Shown: positions 7,362 through 15,290, counted from the first letter of the stretch. The stretch is DNA of 35,308 bases from Candidatus Gastranaerophilales bacterium (GCA_944322555.1 CALUPJ010000129.1:1-35308), one strand, 5' to 3'. Numbers and translations: made by a program. The notes: generated by a model from the sequence alone, not told the origin.

Positions 7362-9194
7362 ATGGAAACTTTTGAGACAGAAACCCACGCAAAAGAAATT
7401 GATGCAATATATGAACAAACCAATAACTCTATTGAAGACGTAGTTTTTAATGATGCGGATTTGATGTATGATTTCAAAGCAAAATTCAGATTAATCAGAA
7501 AAAAAGTTTCATCTTTCATACGAAAACGAACTAAAAGAGAATTTAAAGAAATTCTGCTTATTACCCGGGGAGAAATCCCTGCGGATTATATCCCGGCATT
7601 CAGAAAACAGTATCCCGATAAAGAAATATCGGTTTTGTGCCCTTTACACAGAATTGAAGGACAGGAAAAATTCAGATTTGAATACTATCTCCAAAACAGG
7701 ATGAATACAGCAGTTCTGTATAAGCTGCCTAAAAACAGAAATAATATTAAAATATACGGCCTGTACTCCGAGGCATTCTCCGGGCAAGATTTGACACGAT
7801 TTCAGTTTCTCGCGCCATATATTAAGTCTGTAAGAGAATGTGCCAAAAAAATGAAACCCGATGTTATTCATGCCTGCAACATACCGTTTTTTCTCGGCGC
7901 AGAATTTGAAGGAAAATATCCCGTAAAAGTATTTCAGACAATTCATGATTTTACCCAATTTGAAATGAATAAAGTCGAAACATTCTGGGCATCCGTTAAT
8001 CTGGTTGACAGGCAGAATATGAAAAAACTTTGCAGGGATAAAATAATAAAAAAATGCATAGCATCACTCTTTAACCTTCATAACACCAAACGTTTTTACC
8101 AAATGCGTGAATGCCTGGATTTTATTTACCGGAACTATTTTAAATTTCGTAAATACATCGATAAATGTGAAGATATTGACGAAAATATCTTGTTTAACCG
8201 CTTGAATGCACGTACTCTAAAACTGTTTCCGCAAATTGCATACGAAGATGAAACATTTTACAACCCTGTATTCTATTCAATAAAAAAAGCCGACTTTTGG
8301 AGCACCGTATCAAAAACTTATTATCAGGATATTTATCAAAGACCTGAATTTTTCGGCAAAATAGAACGACAGCTGCTTGAAACAAAATCTAAAAGTTCTT
8401 ATGTTTCTTTCGGCTGCCAAATCCCGCAAGAAAAGCTTTATCAAGCTTTTAATACCGAAAATTTCAGAGAACAGCGGGCAAAGAATAAAAAATATATTCT
8501 TAAAGAATTTTCGGCAGAAAGAATTAAAACCAAATTCGTGGATATAAGCTTGTTTAAAGATGAGGAATGTATTATACGCGGCTATCTTGATTCTTTCTAT
8601 TATGCTCCTTTAATATTCTGCACGTTTAAACCTGATATTTTTGCCCAGGGAATAGATATTGCTTTTAATACGATACTGAAACTCTTTGAACTAAATAAAA
8701 ACATACAATTCATATTTAATATTCCAAACGGGTTAAAAAATCACTATATTAAATCCTGTATAGATTTTATGGAAAAAAATAGTGCATTTAACGGCAGGTG
8801 GCTGTTTATTGACGGTAATATCAACCTTGCACAGTTTTTTGCTTCCGCGGATATGACATTTTTACCTCAAAGAGAAAATGTTACAACCACGGAACATTAT
8901 ATGGCAATGAAGTACGGATGCGTTCCGATTGCGGCAAGAAGCGGAATTTATAATGATACAATTGCGGATATATTTGATGACATAACATACGGGTGCGGAT
9001 TTAAGACCAAAACAACATTGTACACAAATGATAATGTTAACGAAATTTTTCTCGCAGCTGTTATAAAAGCTCTTAATCTCTATACAAAAAACCCCGCGAG
9101 CTGGAATCTTCTGATAAAAAATGCAATGAATTATGATTCCGGCTGGAACTTCAAAATAATTGAAAAATATAATGAGATTTATGAAAATCTATAA
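7362..9194 (+). CDS. Divergent GT-B glycosyltransferase, glycogen/starch-synthase-like
   Basis: A 610-aa protein. After a hydrophilic N-tail of about 60 residues, an N-terminal Rossmann-like half contains KKMKPDVIHACN (about residue 160), which resembles the PDVVHxHDW segment of GT5/GT4 enzymes. A long lysine-rich insert (about 230-330) follows. The C-terminal half contains FFASADMTFLPQREN and TTTEHYMAMKYGCVPIAARS, matching the nucleotide-sugar binding motif of glycogen synthases (ADxxLxPSxxEPCGLxQxxAMxYGxxPV). In GlgA the Glu/Gly of EPCG are conserved; here the segment is ENVTTTEHYMAM, so donor binding may differ. ATG 7362 has AAAGGA seven bases upstream. It may be an alpha-glucan synthase paralogue, but acceptor and donor cannot be read from sequence. 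It stands alone, divergent from the attenuated 512-aa gene. Confidence 0.7.
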   Translation: METFETETHAKEIDAIYEQTNNSIEDVVFNDADLMYDFKAKFRLIRKKVSSFIRKRTKREFKEILLITRGEIPADYIPAFRKQYPDKEISVLCPLHRIEGQEKFRFEYYLQNRMNTAVLYKLPKNRNNIKIYGLYSEAFSGQDLTRFQFLAPYIKSVRECAKKMKPDVIHACNIPFFLGAEFEGKYPVKVFQTIHDFTQFEMNKVETFWASVNLVDRQNMKKLCRDKIIKKCIASLFNLHNTKRFYQMRECLDFIYRNYFKFRKYIDKCEDIDENILFNRLNARTLKLFPQIAYEDETFYNPVFYSIKKADFWSTVSKTYYQDIYQRPEFFGKIERQLLETKSKSSYVSFGCQIPQEKLYQAFNTENFREQRAKNKKYILKEFSAERIKTKFVDISLFKDEECIIRGYLDSFYYAPLIFCTFKPDIFAQGIDIAFNTILKLFELNKNIQFIFNIPNGLKNHYIKSCIDFMEKNSAFNGRWLFIDGNINLAQFFASADMTFLPQRENVTTTEHYMAMKYGCVPIAARSGIYNDTIADIFDDITYGCGFKTKTTLYTNDNVNEIFLAAVIKALNLYTKNPASWNLLIKNAMNYDSGWNFKIIEKYNEIYENL

Positions 9195-9206
9195 CAGTTC
9201 CCGCGG

Positions 9207-9258
9207 GGCAGGTTAAAGCCCGGAGGTTCTAAAGTACAGACCACAGAATCCGCCTGCC
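9207..9258. terminator. Bulged hairpin between convergent genes
   Basis: GGCAGG (9207-9212) pairs with CCTGCC (9253-9258). Inside, CGGA..TTCT (9221-9230, with a GG bulge) pairs with AGAATCCG (9245-9252), making 14 pairs with a contiguous 3' strand. It lies between the plus-strand glycosyltransferase (stop 9194) and the minus-strand small ORF (stop 9287). Neither side has a good U tract, so it may be a weak bidirectional terminator, an mRNA 3'-end stabiliser or a small structured RNA. It has no signature of SRP RNA, 6S RNA or a riboswitch known to me. Confidence 0.4.
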
Positions 9259-9286
9259 GTTACATCAGAAATTTATATTTAATAAG

Positions 9287-9454
9287 CTAAAAATTATCGT
9301 TTATAAAGTTAAACAAGTTATCATAAGATTGTTTAATTTTGACCTGAAAGTGATGTTTAATCGCAATCCTCAAGGGATTTGAAGCATAATTTCGGCTGCT
9401 ATACAGACTATCACCGGATTTTTTAGACAGCAAAGCTAGGTTATCACTATTCAT
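9287..9454 (-). CDS. Small hypothetical protein, 55 aa
   Basis: ATG at 9454 with AAAGGA seven bases upstream, TAG at 9287. The peptide begins MNSDNLALLSKKSGDSLYSS and ends FNFINDNF. It is polar, rich in Ser, Asn and Lys, with no signal peptide or membrane span. A good promoter (TTGGCA-16-TATAAT, 9541-9514 minus) precedes it by 59 bases. Promoter, ribosome binding site and the otherwise empty 452-bp gap between 9194 and 9647 support it as real. I recognise no family. It is divergent from efp and convergent with the glycosyltransferase. Confidence 0.55.
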   Translation of the reverse strand: MNSDNLALLSKKSGDSLYSSRNYASNPLRIAIKHHFQVKIKQSYDNLFNFINDNF

Positions 9455-9513
9455 ATTCTATTCCTTTCGGGTAATGTATAACTAAATTTCCTCCCCTTAA
9501 CGGGTGTTCTACT

Positions 9514-9541
9514 ATTATAATCAAAAAAAAATTTTTGCCAA
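9514..9541 (-). promoter_or_regulatory. Promoter of the 55-aa gene
   Basis: Minus strand TTGGCA (9541-9536), a 16-bp spacer made largely of A and T tracts, TATAAT (9519-9514). Confidence 0.6.
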
Positions 9542-9578
9542 GAACTTTTTTTAAAAATTTTCTCGCAATTGATGTAAC

Positions 9579-9607
9579 TTGCACCAAACTTTGGTTTGTG
9601 TTAGTAT
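9579..9607 (+). promoter_or_regulatory. Promoter of efp
   Basis: TTGCAC (9579-9584), 17 bp, TAGTAT (9602-9607), preceded by TGT (extended -10). The predicted 5' UTR is about 33 bases and carries AAGGAG before the efp ATG. Confidence 0.65.
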
Positions 9608-9646
9608 TTATTAAAAATGAAAGGACAATACAGTTAAGGAGTACGT

Positions 9647-10204
9647 ATGATTTCAGTAAACGATTTAAAGAATGGCTTAACACTAGAACTTGATAACGGT
9701 TTGTGGACTGTTGTAGAGTTCCTGCACGTAAAACCCGGTAAAGGTGCAGCTTTTGTAAGAACAAAGCTTAAAAATGCCGAAACCGGAAATGTAGTTGAAA
9801 AAACTTTCAGAGCAGGTGAAAAAGTCGCAAAAGCCATGCTTGACCGCAGAGAAATGCAATACTTATACAAAGACGGAAAAGATTATGTAATGATGGATAA
9901 TGAATCTTATGAGCAGATTCAAATACCGGAAGACCATGTAGGCGACGGTAAGAAATATCTTAAAGAAAACATGATAGTTCAGGTATTAATGCACGATAAA
10001 AGAATAATCGGTGTTGATATTCCGGCTCACGTTGAACTGGAAGTTGTCGATACTCCTCCGGCAGAAAAAGGAAACACCGCTCAGGGCGGTACTAAACCCG
10101 CTACACTGGAAACAGGAGCAGTTGTTCAGGTTCCGTTCTTTGTTTCTAACGGAGATGTTATCAGAGTTGATACGAGAAGCAACGAATATTTGGATAGAGT
10201 CTAA
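9647..10204 (+). CDS. efp: EF-P, translation elongation factor P
   Basis: EF-P binds between the P and E sites of the ribosome and relieves stalling at polyproline. The 185-aa length and the three-domain layout are typical: KOW-like N-terminal domain with the tip loop KPGKGAA (Lys32 is the residue modified in many bacteria), a central OB domain, and the C-terminal OB domain with GAVVQVPFFVSNGDVIRVDT and ending EYLDRV. AAGGAG precedes ATG 9647. It lies directly upstream of accB-accC, the order seen in Cyanobacteria. No modification enzyme (EpmA, EarP or YmfI) is in the window, so the state of Lys32 is unknown. Confidence 0.98.
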   Translation: MISVNDLKNGLTLELDNGLWTVVEFLHVKPGKGAAFVRTKLKNAETGNVVEKTFRAGEKVAKAMLDRREMQYLYKDGKDYVMMDNESYEQIQIPEDHVGDGKKYLKENMIVQVLMHDKRIIGVDIPAHVELEVVDTPPAEKGNTAQGGTKPATLETGAVVQVPFFVSNGDVIRVDTRSNEYLDRV

Positions 10205-10345
10205 GGGGTAAAAGAAAAAGGGGAAAGAAAGTTTAGCAATTTATACGTTAAAAGTCTAGAAATTAAAAATCTAAACATGAGCGAAAATAAATTCTTCCGA
10301 ACTCTTTTCTAAACCGCTGCATTATACCTTTCAAAGGAGAATACA

Positions 10346-10798
10346 ATGAAGTTTGAAACAGATTATATAGAAAAATTAGCTAAAATAATATCAGACAACG
10401 GTCTGACTGAAATTTCGCTTGAAGACGGTGAACAGGCAATAACAATCAGAAAGGATTTGCCGGAAGTAAGCTTGGCCGGGGTTCCTGCTCCGGTTGTATC
10501 AGCTCCGGTATCATCTGCAGCTCCGGCTGCTGCCCCTGCCGCTGCAAAAGAACCGGAAGTTAAAGGAAAAGCAATCACTTCACCAATGGTCGGAACTTTC
10601 TACTCGGCATCCTCGCCGGAAGCAAATCCGTTTGTTGAAGTAGGCTCAAATATTAATACGGGTGACGTTGTCTGCATTATTGAAGCAATGAAGCTTATGA
10701 ATGAAATCAAATCCGAACATTCCGGTAAAGTTGTACAGATATGCGTTAAAAACGGAGACCCTGTAGAATACGGACAAGTTTTGATGTATGTGGAATAG
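10346..10798 (+). CDS. accB: AccB, biotin carboxyl carrier protein of acetyl-CoA carboxylase
   Basis: Carries biotin in the first step of fatty-acid synthesis and, here, also supplies malonyl units for the polyketide cluster downstream. The 150-aa protein has an N-terminal dimerisation segment, a flexible Ala/Pro linker (about residues 45-70, rich in APA), and a C-terminal biotinyl domain with EAMKLMNEI; Lys116 is the biotinylation site. ATG 10346 has AAAGGAG at good spacing. It follows efp after 141 bp with no terminator visible, so co-transcription is likely. The 116-bp gap to accC holds no gene and no clear terminator. Confidence 0.97.
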   Translation: MKFETDYIEKLAKIISDNGLTEISLEDGEQAITIRKDLPEVSLAGVPAPVVSAPVSSAAPAAAPAAAKEPEVKGKAITSPMVGTFYSASSPEANPFVEVGSNINTGDVVCIIEAMKLMNEIKSEHSGKVVQICVKNGDPVEYGQVLMYVE

Positions 10799-10914
10799 GG
10801 AAATTTATAAGTTCAGCAGCCGGAGAGATTTTATGAGCGTAAGCTAATACAAACTCTTTCATGCTTTCTAAAACGTAAAATTTATAAATCGAATTATGTG
10901 TTAAAGGATAAACT

Positions 10915-12267
10915 ATGTTTAAACGAGTATTAGTAGCAAACAGAGGCGAAATAGCAGTAAGAGTAATAAGAGCGTGCCGTGAATTGGGACTCCCGACAGT
11001 TGCAATTTATTCACAGGCAGACGCACAGTCTTTGCATGTCAGATTGGCAACGGATGCATATTGTATCGGCCCTGCACCAAGCGCACAAAGCTATTTGAAC
11101 ATTCCTGCAATTATATCCACGGCATTAATGACCGGATGTGATGCAATACACCCCGGTTATGGATTTATGTCCGAACGCGCCGATTTCGTTGATATTTGTA
11201 CCGAACATGGTATTAAATTTATCGGGCCTTCTGCTGATTCTATGCGCAAAATGGGTGATAAAGCTACTGCCCGCAGAACAATGATTGAAAATGATGTTCC
11301 CGTCACACCGGGAACGGGTATTTTGGAAAACGTTGAACAGGCAAGAGAATTCGCACATAAAGCGGGTTATCCTATTATACTCAAAGCAACCGCAGGGGGC
11401 GGGGGCAAGGGTATGAGAATTGTCCGGAATGATGATGAATTGGAAACAAATATGAACCTCTGTCGGCAGGAAGCTGAAAAGTTTTTCGGAAATCCCGGAA
11501 TTTATGCCGAAAAATATTTGGAAAATCCCAGACATATTGAAGTTCAGATTTTGGGAGACTCTTTCGGTAATGTAATCCACTTAGGCGAAAGAGATTGTTC
11601 AATACAAAGAAGACATCAAAAATTGTTGGAAGAAGCTCCTTCTCCCGCAATCGATGAAAAAACACGTCAAGCTATGGGCGCCGCTGCTGTTCGTGCGGCA
11701 AAGGCAATCGGTTATGAAGGCGCAGGAACTTGTGAATTTTTGCTTGATCATGATGGGAAATGGTATTTCATGGAAATGAATACAAGGGTGCAGGTCGAGC
11801 ACTGCGTTACAGAAATGATTTCCCAAATTGATATTGTAAGAGAACAAATCCTTATAGCATCCGGCAAAAAATTGGGTTACACTCAAGATGACGTATTGTT
11901 GAGAGGCCATGCTATTGAATGCCGTATAAATGCGGAAGATCCCGAGCACGATTTTATGCCTTGCCCCGGCAAAATTGACGGATACTTTGCCCCCGGGGGA
12001 TTTGGTATAAGAGTCGATTCTCACGTTTATCCGGGATACTCAATTCCGCCATATTATGATTCAATGATAGGTAAGCTGATATGCTGGGGCCAAAACAGAA
12101 CAGAAGCTCGCCGCAGAATGTATCAGGCTCTGAAAGAATATGTGGTTACCGGTATCAAAACTACAATACCTTTCCATCAAGAGATTGTAGAAGATGAAGT
12201 CTTTATGAGCGGAAACTTTAATACCGGATTTATTGAAGATTTTTATAAACGTAAAGGACAAGCATAA
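10915..12267 (+). CDS. accC: AccC, biotin carboxylase subunit of acetyl-CoA carboxylase
   Basis: ATP-grasp enzyme that carboxylates biotin on AccB using bicarbonate. The 450-aa length is standard. Visible motifs are the N-terminal VLVANRGEIAVRVIRACRE, HPGYGFMSERADF, the glycine-rich ATP loop KATAGGGGKGMR, GERDCSIQRRHQKLLEEAPS, EFLLD and MEMNTRVQVEHCVTEM (metal and catalytic residues), and AIECRINAEDP. ATG 10915 has AAAGGA upstream. accA and accD are not in the window. A tRNA-Gly follows 18 bp after its stop. Confidence 0.98.
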   Translation: MFKRVLVANRGEIAVRVIRACRELGLPTVAIYSQADAQSLHVRLATDAYCIGPAPSAQSYLNIPAIISTALMTGCDAIHPGYGFMSERADFVDICTEHGIKFIGPSADSMRKMGDKATARRTMIENDVPVTPGTGILENVEQAREFAHKAGYPIILKATAGGGGKGMRIVRNDDELETNMNLCRQEAEKFFGNPGIYAEKYLENPRHIEVQILGDSFGNVIHLGERDCSIQRRHQKLLEEAPSPAIDEKTRQAMGAAAVRAAKAIGYEGAGTCEFLLDHDGKWYFMEMNTRVQVEHCVTEMISQIDIVREQILIASGKKLGYTQDDVLLRGHAIECRINAEDPEHDFMPCPGKIDGYFAPGGFGIRVDSHVYPGYSIPPYYDSMIGKLICWGQNRTEARRRMYQALKEYVVTGIKTTIPFHQEIVEDEVFMSGNFNTGFIEDFYKRKGQA

Positions 12268-12270
12268 ATA
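12242..12270 (+). promoter_or_regulatory. Possible promoter of tRNA-Gly inside the end of accC
   Basis: TTTATA (12242-12247), 17 bp, TAAATA (12265-12270). It would start transcription near 12277, nine bases before the tRNA. Both boxes are imperfect; read-through from accC is the alternative. Confidence 0.35.
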
Positions 12271-12285
12271 TATTAAGTTGCGTAA

Positions 12286-12357
12286 GCGGATGTAATTCAG
12301 TGGTAGAATGCAACCTTCCCAAGGTTGACGTCGCGAGTTCGAGTCTCGTCGTCCGCT
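12286..12357 (+). tRNA. tRNA-Gly (anticodon CCC), CCA not encoded
   Basis: Acceptor stem GCGGATG pairs with CGTCCGC with one T-G wobble. D-arm ATTC/GAAT, anticodon stem CAACC/GGTTG with loop TTCCCAA (anticodon CCC), T-arm GCGAG/CTCGT with loop TTCGAGT, discriminator T. The gene is 72 nt and is followed by AAT, so CCA must be added enzymatically, unlike the tRNA-Ala at 387. Its last 17 bases are duplicated at 12537. Confidence 0.95.
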
Positions 12358-12398
12358 AATTTTTATTGTACTTCCGGGAGATTCTTTCTCCGTGACTG
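12341..12398 (+). repeat. 58-bp direct repeat, copy 1 (includes tRNA-Gly 3' end)
   Basis: Identical over 58 bp to 12537-12594. It starts at the T-loop of tRNA-Gly, so 17 bp are tRNA and 41 bp are downstream sequence including a GGAGA-TTCTT-TCTCC hairpin. Such a tRNA 3'-end duplication is the pattern left by integrases at att sites. Confidence 0.9.
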
Positions 12399-12487
12399 CC
12401 CTCCCAACGTCAGTAAAACTCCGTTTTACATTCGTCGCTCCCTCTATTTGCTCATGTTACTTTGGGGAAACGGTTTTTTAACTTCAC

Positions 12488-12516
12488 GGCAAATGTGACA
12501 TTTAGTCACATTTGCC
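12488..12516. repeat. Perfect 12-bp inverted repeat with 5-nt loop
   Basis: GGCAAATGTGAC, loop ATTTA, GTCACATTTGCC. It lies between the two 58-bp repeats. It may be a hairpin in RNA or a dimeric protein operator. It has no adjoining T tract and is not followed by a gene on either strand within 180 bp. Confidence 0.85.
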
Positions 12517-12536
12517 TGCTCGCAAACAGACACAGT

Positions 12537-12594
12537 GAGTCTCGTCGTCCGCTAATTTTTATTGTACTTCCGGGAGATTCTTTCTCCGTGACTG
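12537..12594 (+). repeat. 58-bp direct repeat, copy 2 (partial tRNA-Gly 3' end)
   Basis: Second perfect copy, 196 bp downstream of the first. The sequences after both copies diverge but each ends in GCTCCCTCTATTT (near 12434 and 12669), so the duplicated unit was larger. The 341-bp gap 12358-12698 holds these repeats and the inverted repeat; I see no gene in it. Confidence 0.9.
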
Positions 12595-12698
12595 TCCTCA
12601 TACCTCAAAACTCTCTTAGACGAAACAGAACTCACAAACGACAATAAAAACACTGTTTTAATGACGCAGCTCCCTCTATTTTTATTTGCAATTATAAA

Positions 12699-14075
12699 CT
12701 ACAGATTTTTATTAATTGTATATAAATCAATTCCGCCAACAGCCTTATACAGCCCAATTGCTGCTATAAGAGAATTTATTTTATCCGAAATTTCTTCTTT
12801 CTTAACCGTTAAACAGGCTTCTTTTGCATACAGAACATCCAAATCACTCGAAGCACCTATCCGGTATTTATCTTGTACCAGAGAAAATAGCTTTTCCTGC
12901 ATTCTCAGACGGTTAAAAGCTTCTTCATAATTATCTGATGCGGTTTTATATTCTGCCAAACTTGAATTTATTTCTTTTATACATTGAAGAATTGTTTTTT
13001 GGTAACTGTTTAAAGCTTCTTCGTATTCAAACTTTCGATACCTCAAAAGTGCCAATTTTCTTCCGCCGGAAAATAAATCCGCAGAAGGCAGAATACCCGC
13101 ATTAAAGAACTGAGAGGCGGCATTAAATAAATTGTCAAGGTGATAAGCATTAAGACCAATTTGGCCATATATCACAAATTTTGGCAAAAATTCTCGCCTT
13201 GCAGCCCTGACATCAAACCCGATACGCCGAATATTACTTTCTTCCTGCATATAATCAGGTCTGTTAGAAACAATATCACTGCTGTATTGTTCGGGAATAC
13301 CGTTTATAAGAATTACCTTTTCATAAGTATTTCTGGCAATATTATCGTTTGAATCAGCCAGATAAACCTTTAAACCGTTCAATAAAGTTTCCTGAGTCTT
13401 TAAATGATTATTTCTTTCTTCTTTCATTATTGTAAGCATTTTTTGTTCGGAAAGAAGTTCATTAACGGAACAAAGCCCTATTTCATACATATCTTCGGTC
13501 TTGCTAACTATATCTTTCTGAGTTTCTATAAGCTTATCTTGAATTTCTATAAGCTTATCAGCTTTTATAAGATTAAAATAATCAGATGCAAAATCTGACG
13601 TAATGGCAATATATGTTGCTCGTTCCGCCTGCTTAACTATATCCAATTGTTCTTTTACACTTTTAGTTTTTAACCTGTTTGAGCCCCAAATGTCAACTTC
13701 GTAAGCGGCTGTTAGGGGTAAAAGATAGTTATACTGGGAGTAATTAGGAATCATCATATTCCCGTACTGCTGTCTTGCCCCTCTTAAATCACGTGACAAA
13801 TCAGCAGATAACGAAAGCGCAGGAAGTTCATTTGCAAATTGCATTTTTACAACCTGTTCATTTTCTTTAACCTTCAATGCCATATTTTTTAAATCATAGT
13901 TTTTTTCGTAGAGCTTTAAAAGATTATTAATTAAGTTTTCATCTCCGAAATTTTCCCACCATTTAAGATTCATGTATTCAATATGTTTTTGCAGCCCGGC
14001 ATCTTTTTCGCGTGCATATACAGCAGGCATCAAGAGTAAACATATCAGCAATATGAAAATATACAACCTTTTCAT
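12699..14075 (-). CDS. TolC/NodT-family outer membrane factor
   Basis: 458-aa outer-membrane channel component of tripartite export. A type I signal peptide is seen at residues 1-21 (cleavage after VYA); there is no lipobox. Then WWENFGDENL, typical of NodT-like factors, long amphipathic helices, the central RPDYMQEESNIRR segment and the following VRAARREFLPK. The C-terminus ends LYKAVGGIDLY, close to the LYKALGGGW signature of the family. Start ATG 14075 has GGGAT upstream and an extended -10 about 70 bp further up. No membrane-fusion protein or RND pump adjoins; the neighbour is the polyene-like cluster, so it may export its product or partner a distant pump. That link is inference. Confidence 0.88.
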   Translation of the reverse strand: MKRLYIFILLICLLLMPAVYAREKDAGLQKHIEYMNLKWWENFGDENLINNLLKLYEKNYDLKNMALKVKENEQVVKMQFANELPALSLSADLSRDLRGARQQYGNMMIPNYSQYNYLLPLTAAYEVDIWGSNRLKTKSVKEQLDIVKQAERATYIAITSDFASDYFNLIKADKLIEIQDKLIETQKDIVSKTEDMYEIGLCSVNELLSEQKMLTIMKEERNNHLKTQETLLNGLKVYLADSNDNIARNTYEKVILINGIPEQYSSDIVSNRPDYMQEESNIRRIGFDVRAARREFLPKFVIYGQIGLNAYHLDNLFNAASQFFNAGILPSADLFSGGRKLALLRYRKFEYEEALNSYQKTILQCIKEINSSLAEYKTASDNYEEAFNRLRMQEKLFSLVQDKYRIGASSDLDVLYAKEACLTVKKEEISDKINSLIAAIGLYKAVGGIDLYTINKNL

Positions 14076-14144
14076 TTTTTATCCCAAACATTCTTTTGCT
14101 ATAATTACATCACAAGAACATTAGAATATCAATATCCGGTTTTA

Positions 14145-14153
14145 TTTATAGCA
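14145..14153 (-). promoter_or_regulatory. Extended -10 upstream of the TolC-like gene
   Basis: Minus strand TGC-TATAAA (14153-14145); no convincing -35. It lies 70 bp before ATG 14075, in the 138-bp gap after the ketosynthase stop. Confidence 0.4.
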
Positions 14154-14213
14154 CATGCATGAATTTCAAGAGCAAAATTTTATTAAATCCAACATAAAGA
14201 GATATTGATTCAA

Positions 14214-15284
14214 TTAAGCAGAACGCAAGCATATAGCGCTGTTTGTGCCGCCAAAACCGAAAGAAGTACATAAGCAGGTTTTAATAACTGCTGGTAAATT
14301 TTCATTACCGGCAAGTTTAATTGGCGGTATTTCACTGTCATAATCCCCGTCATAAATATGCGGGAAAACTTTATTACTTTTGCTTTCAAGAAGTTTACAG
14401 CATAAAGCGGTTTCTATACTTGCGGCAGCACCGAGACAATGTCCCGTAAGCGGTTTGGTCGAACTTGCAGGTATTTTGTCGCCAAAAACTTTGTTTACTG
14501 CTCTGCCTTCCATTAAATCGTTAGCTCTTGTACCCGTCCCGTGAAGATTAATATAATCTGCGGTATTATTTCCGAGAGCCTGTCTGATTGCGCGTTCTGC
14601 CTCCGTTCCCTCTGGATCGGGAGTGGTTGAGTGATAAAAATCCGTTGTTTCACCTATTCCGAGAACATCTATATTCCCGCAATCTTTACTTACAATAAAA
14701 GCAGCTGCTCCTTCGCCTATGTTTATCCCTTTCCGGTTTTTACTAAACGGATTTGAAGGCACAGGCGACAGTATTTCTAATGAATCAAAACCGTATAACG
14801 GAACATTGGCAAGACTATCGGTGCCGGTTACCAGAACATGCTCCGCATATCCTGCATCAAGCAGATTTTTCGCAACAACAAAAGCTTTTATTCCGGACGA
14901 ACAGGCCGTCGAGACAGAAGCATAATAATTATTAAGATTAAAATAATTTTTTACAAATTCCGCCGGATTTCCGATTTCATAATGCTTGGGATTACGGCTT
15001 TTTTCATACTCTCTGACACCGGAATTTGAAGTCGCACAAACTACCGCAAGAGAACTTTTATCATATTTCTCAATCTCTAAAGGAGCAAGCGCAGCTAAAA
15101 GAAGTCGATTGCATCTGAGATTATACTCTTCTTTACTTATTTCAGGAAGCTCGCTTTCAACACGCCCGACACGCCACTCCCCGACATTAACAAAACAGTC
15201 GGTACAGCCTGACAAAGCCTTTTGAAAGACTTCTTCTATGTTACCCCCGAGATTACATATTGCATTGTATTTTATGATTTTCAT
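14214..15284 (-). CDS. Beta-ketoacyl-ACP synthase of the aryl-polyene-like cluster
   Basis: Thiolase-fold condensing enzyme extending an ACP-bound chain with malonyl-ACP. The Cys-His-His triad is intact: Cys128 in STACSSG, His248 in NLHGTGT and His282 in PLTGHCLG. NPFSKNRKGINIGEGAAAF matches KSs of aryl polyene and FabF/FabB types, and the C-terminus has TSFGFGGTNSA. At 356 aa it is shorter than FabF (about 410). It is divergent from the chain-length-factor gene, the two start codons being only 18 bp apart, which suggests that the two act as a KS/CLF pair as in ApeO/ApeC. No Shine-Dalgarno is visible. A second KS (ApeR-like) was not found in the window. Confidence 0.9.
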   Translation of the reverse strand: MKIIKYNAICNLGGNIEEVFQKALSGCTDCFVNVGEWRVGRVESELPEISKEEYNLRCNRLLLAALAPLEIEKYDKSSLAVVCATSNSGVREYEKSRNPKHYEIGNPAEFVKNYFNLNNYYASVSTACSSGIKAFVVAKNLLDAGYAEHVLVTGTDSLANVPLYGFDSLEILSPVPSNPFSKNRKGINIGEGAAAFIVSKDCGNIDVLGIGETTDFYHSTTPDPEGTEAERAIRQALGNNTADYINLHGTGTRANDLMEGRAVNKVFGDKIPASSTKPLTGHCLGAAASIETALCCKLLESKSNKVFPHIYDGDYDSEIPPIKLAGNENLPAVIKTCLCTSFGFGGTNSAICLRSA

Positions 15285-15290
15285 TTATTG

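Noticed and set aside
9200..9265. SRP RNA, 6S RNA, preQ1 or ZTP riboswitch
   Set aside because: Isolated similarities only (GGAGGTTCT, CCGCCTG); the conserved SRP tetraloop, 6S bubble and riboswitch cores are absent.
9447..9764. 105-codon minus-strand ORF overlapping the efp start
   Set aside because: Would run through the efp promoter and coding start; the 55-aa ORF in another frame has a proper ribosome site and promoter.
10277..10312. 11-codon ORF upstream of accB as a possible leader peptide
   Set aside because: No ribosome site, no codon bias toward one amino acid, and no terminator between it and accB.
11125..11580. 151-codon minus-strand ORF, and others opposite accC (11381-11665, 11599-12024)
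   Set aside because: Shadows of the biotin carboxylase gene; composition follows codon bias of the opposite strand.
12494..12510. CRP-type site TGTGA..TCACA
   Set aside because: The spacer is seven bases rather than six, and no promoter or gene start is near; kept only as an inverted repeat.
12341..12594. CRISPR array
   Set aside because: Only two copies, 58 bp long, one inside a tRNA gene, and no cas gene.
12661..12930. 89-codon plus-strand ORF at the end of the repeat region
   Set aside because: Mostly antisense to the TolC-like gene; no ribosome site.
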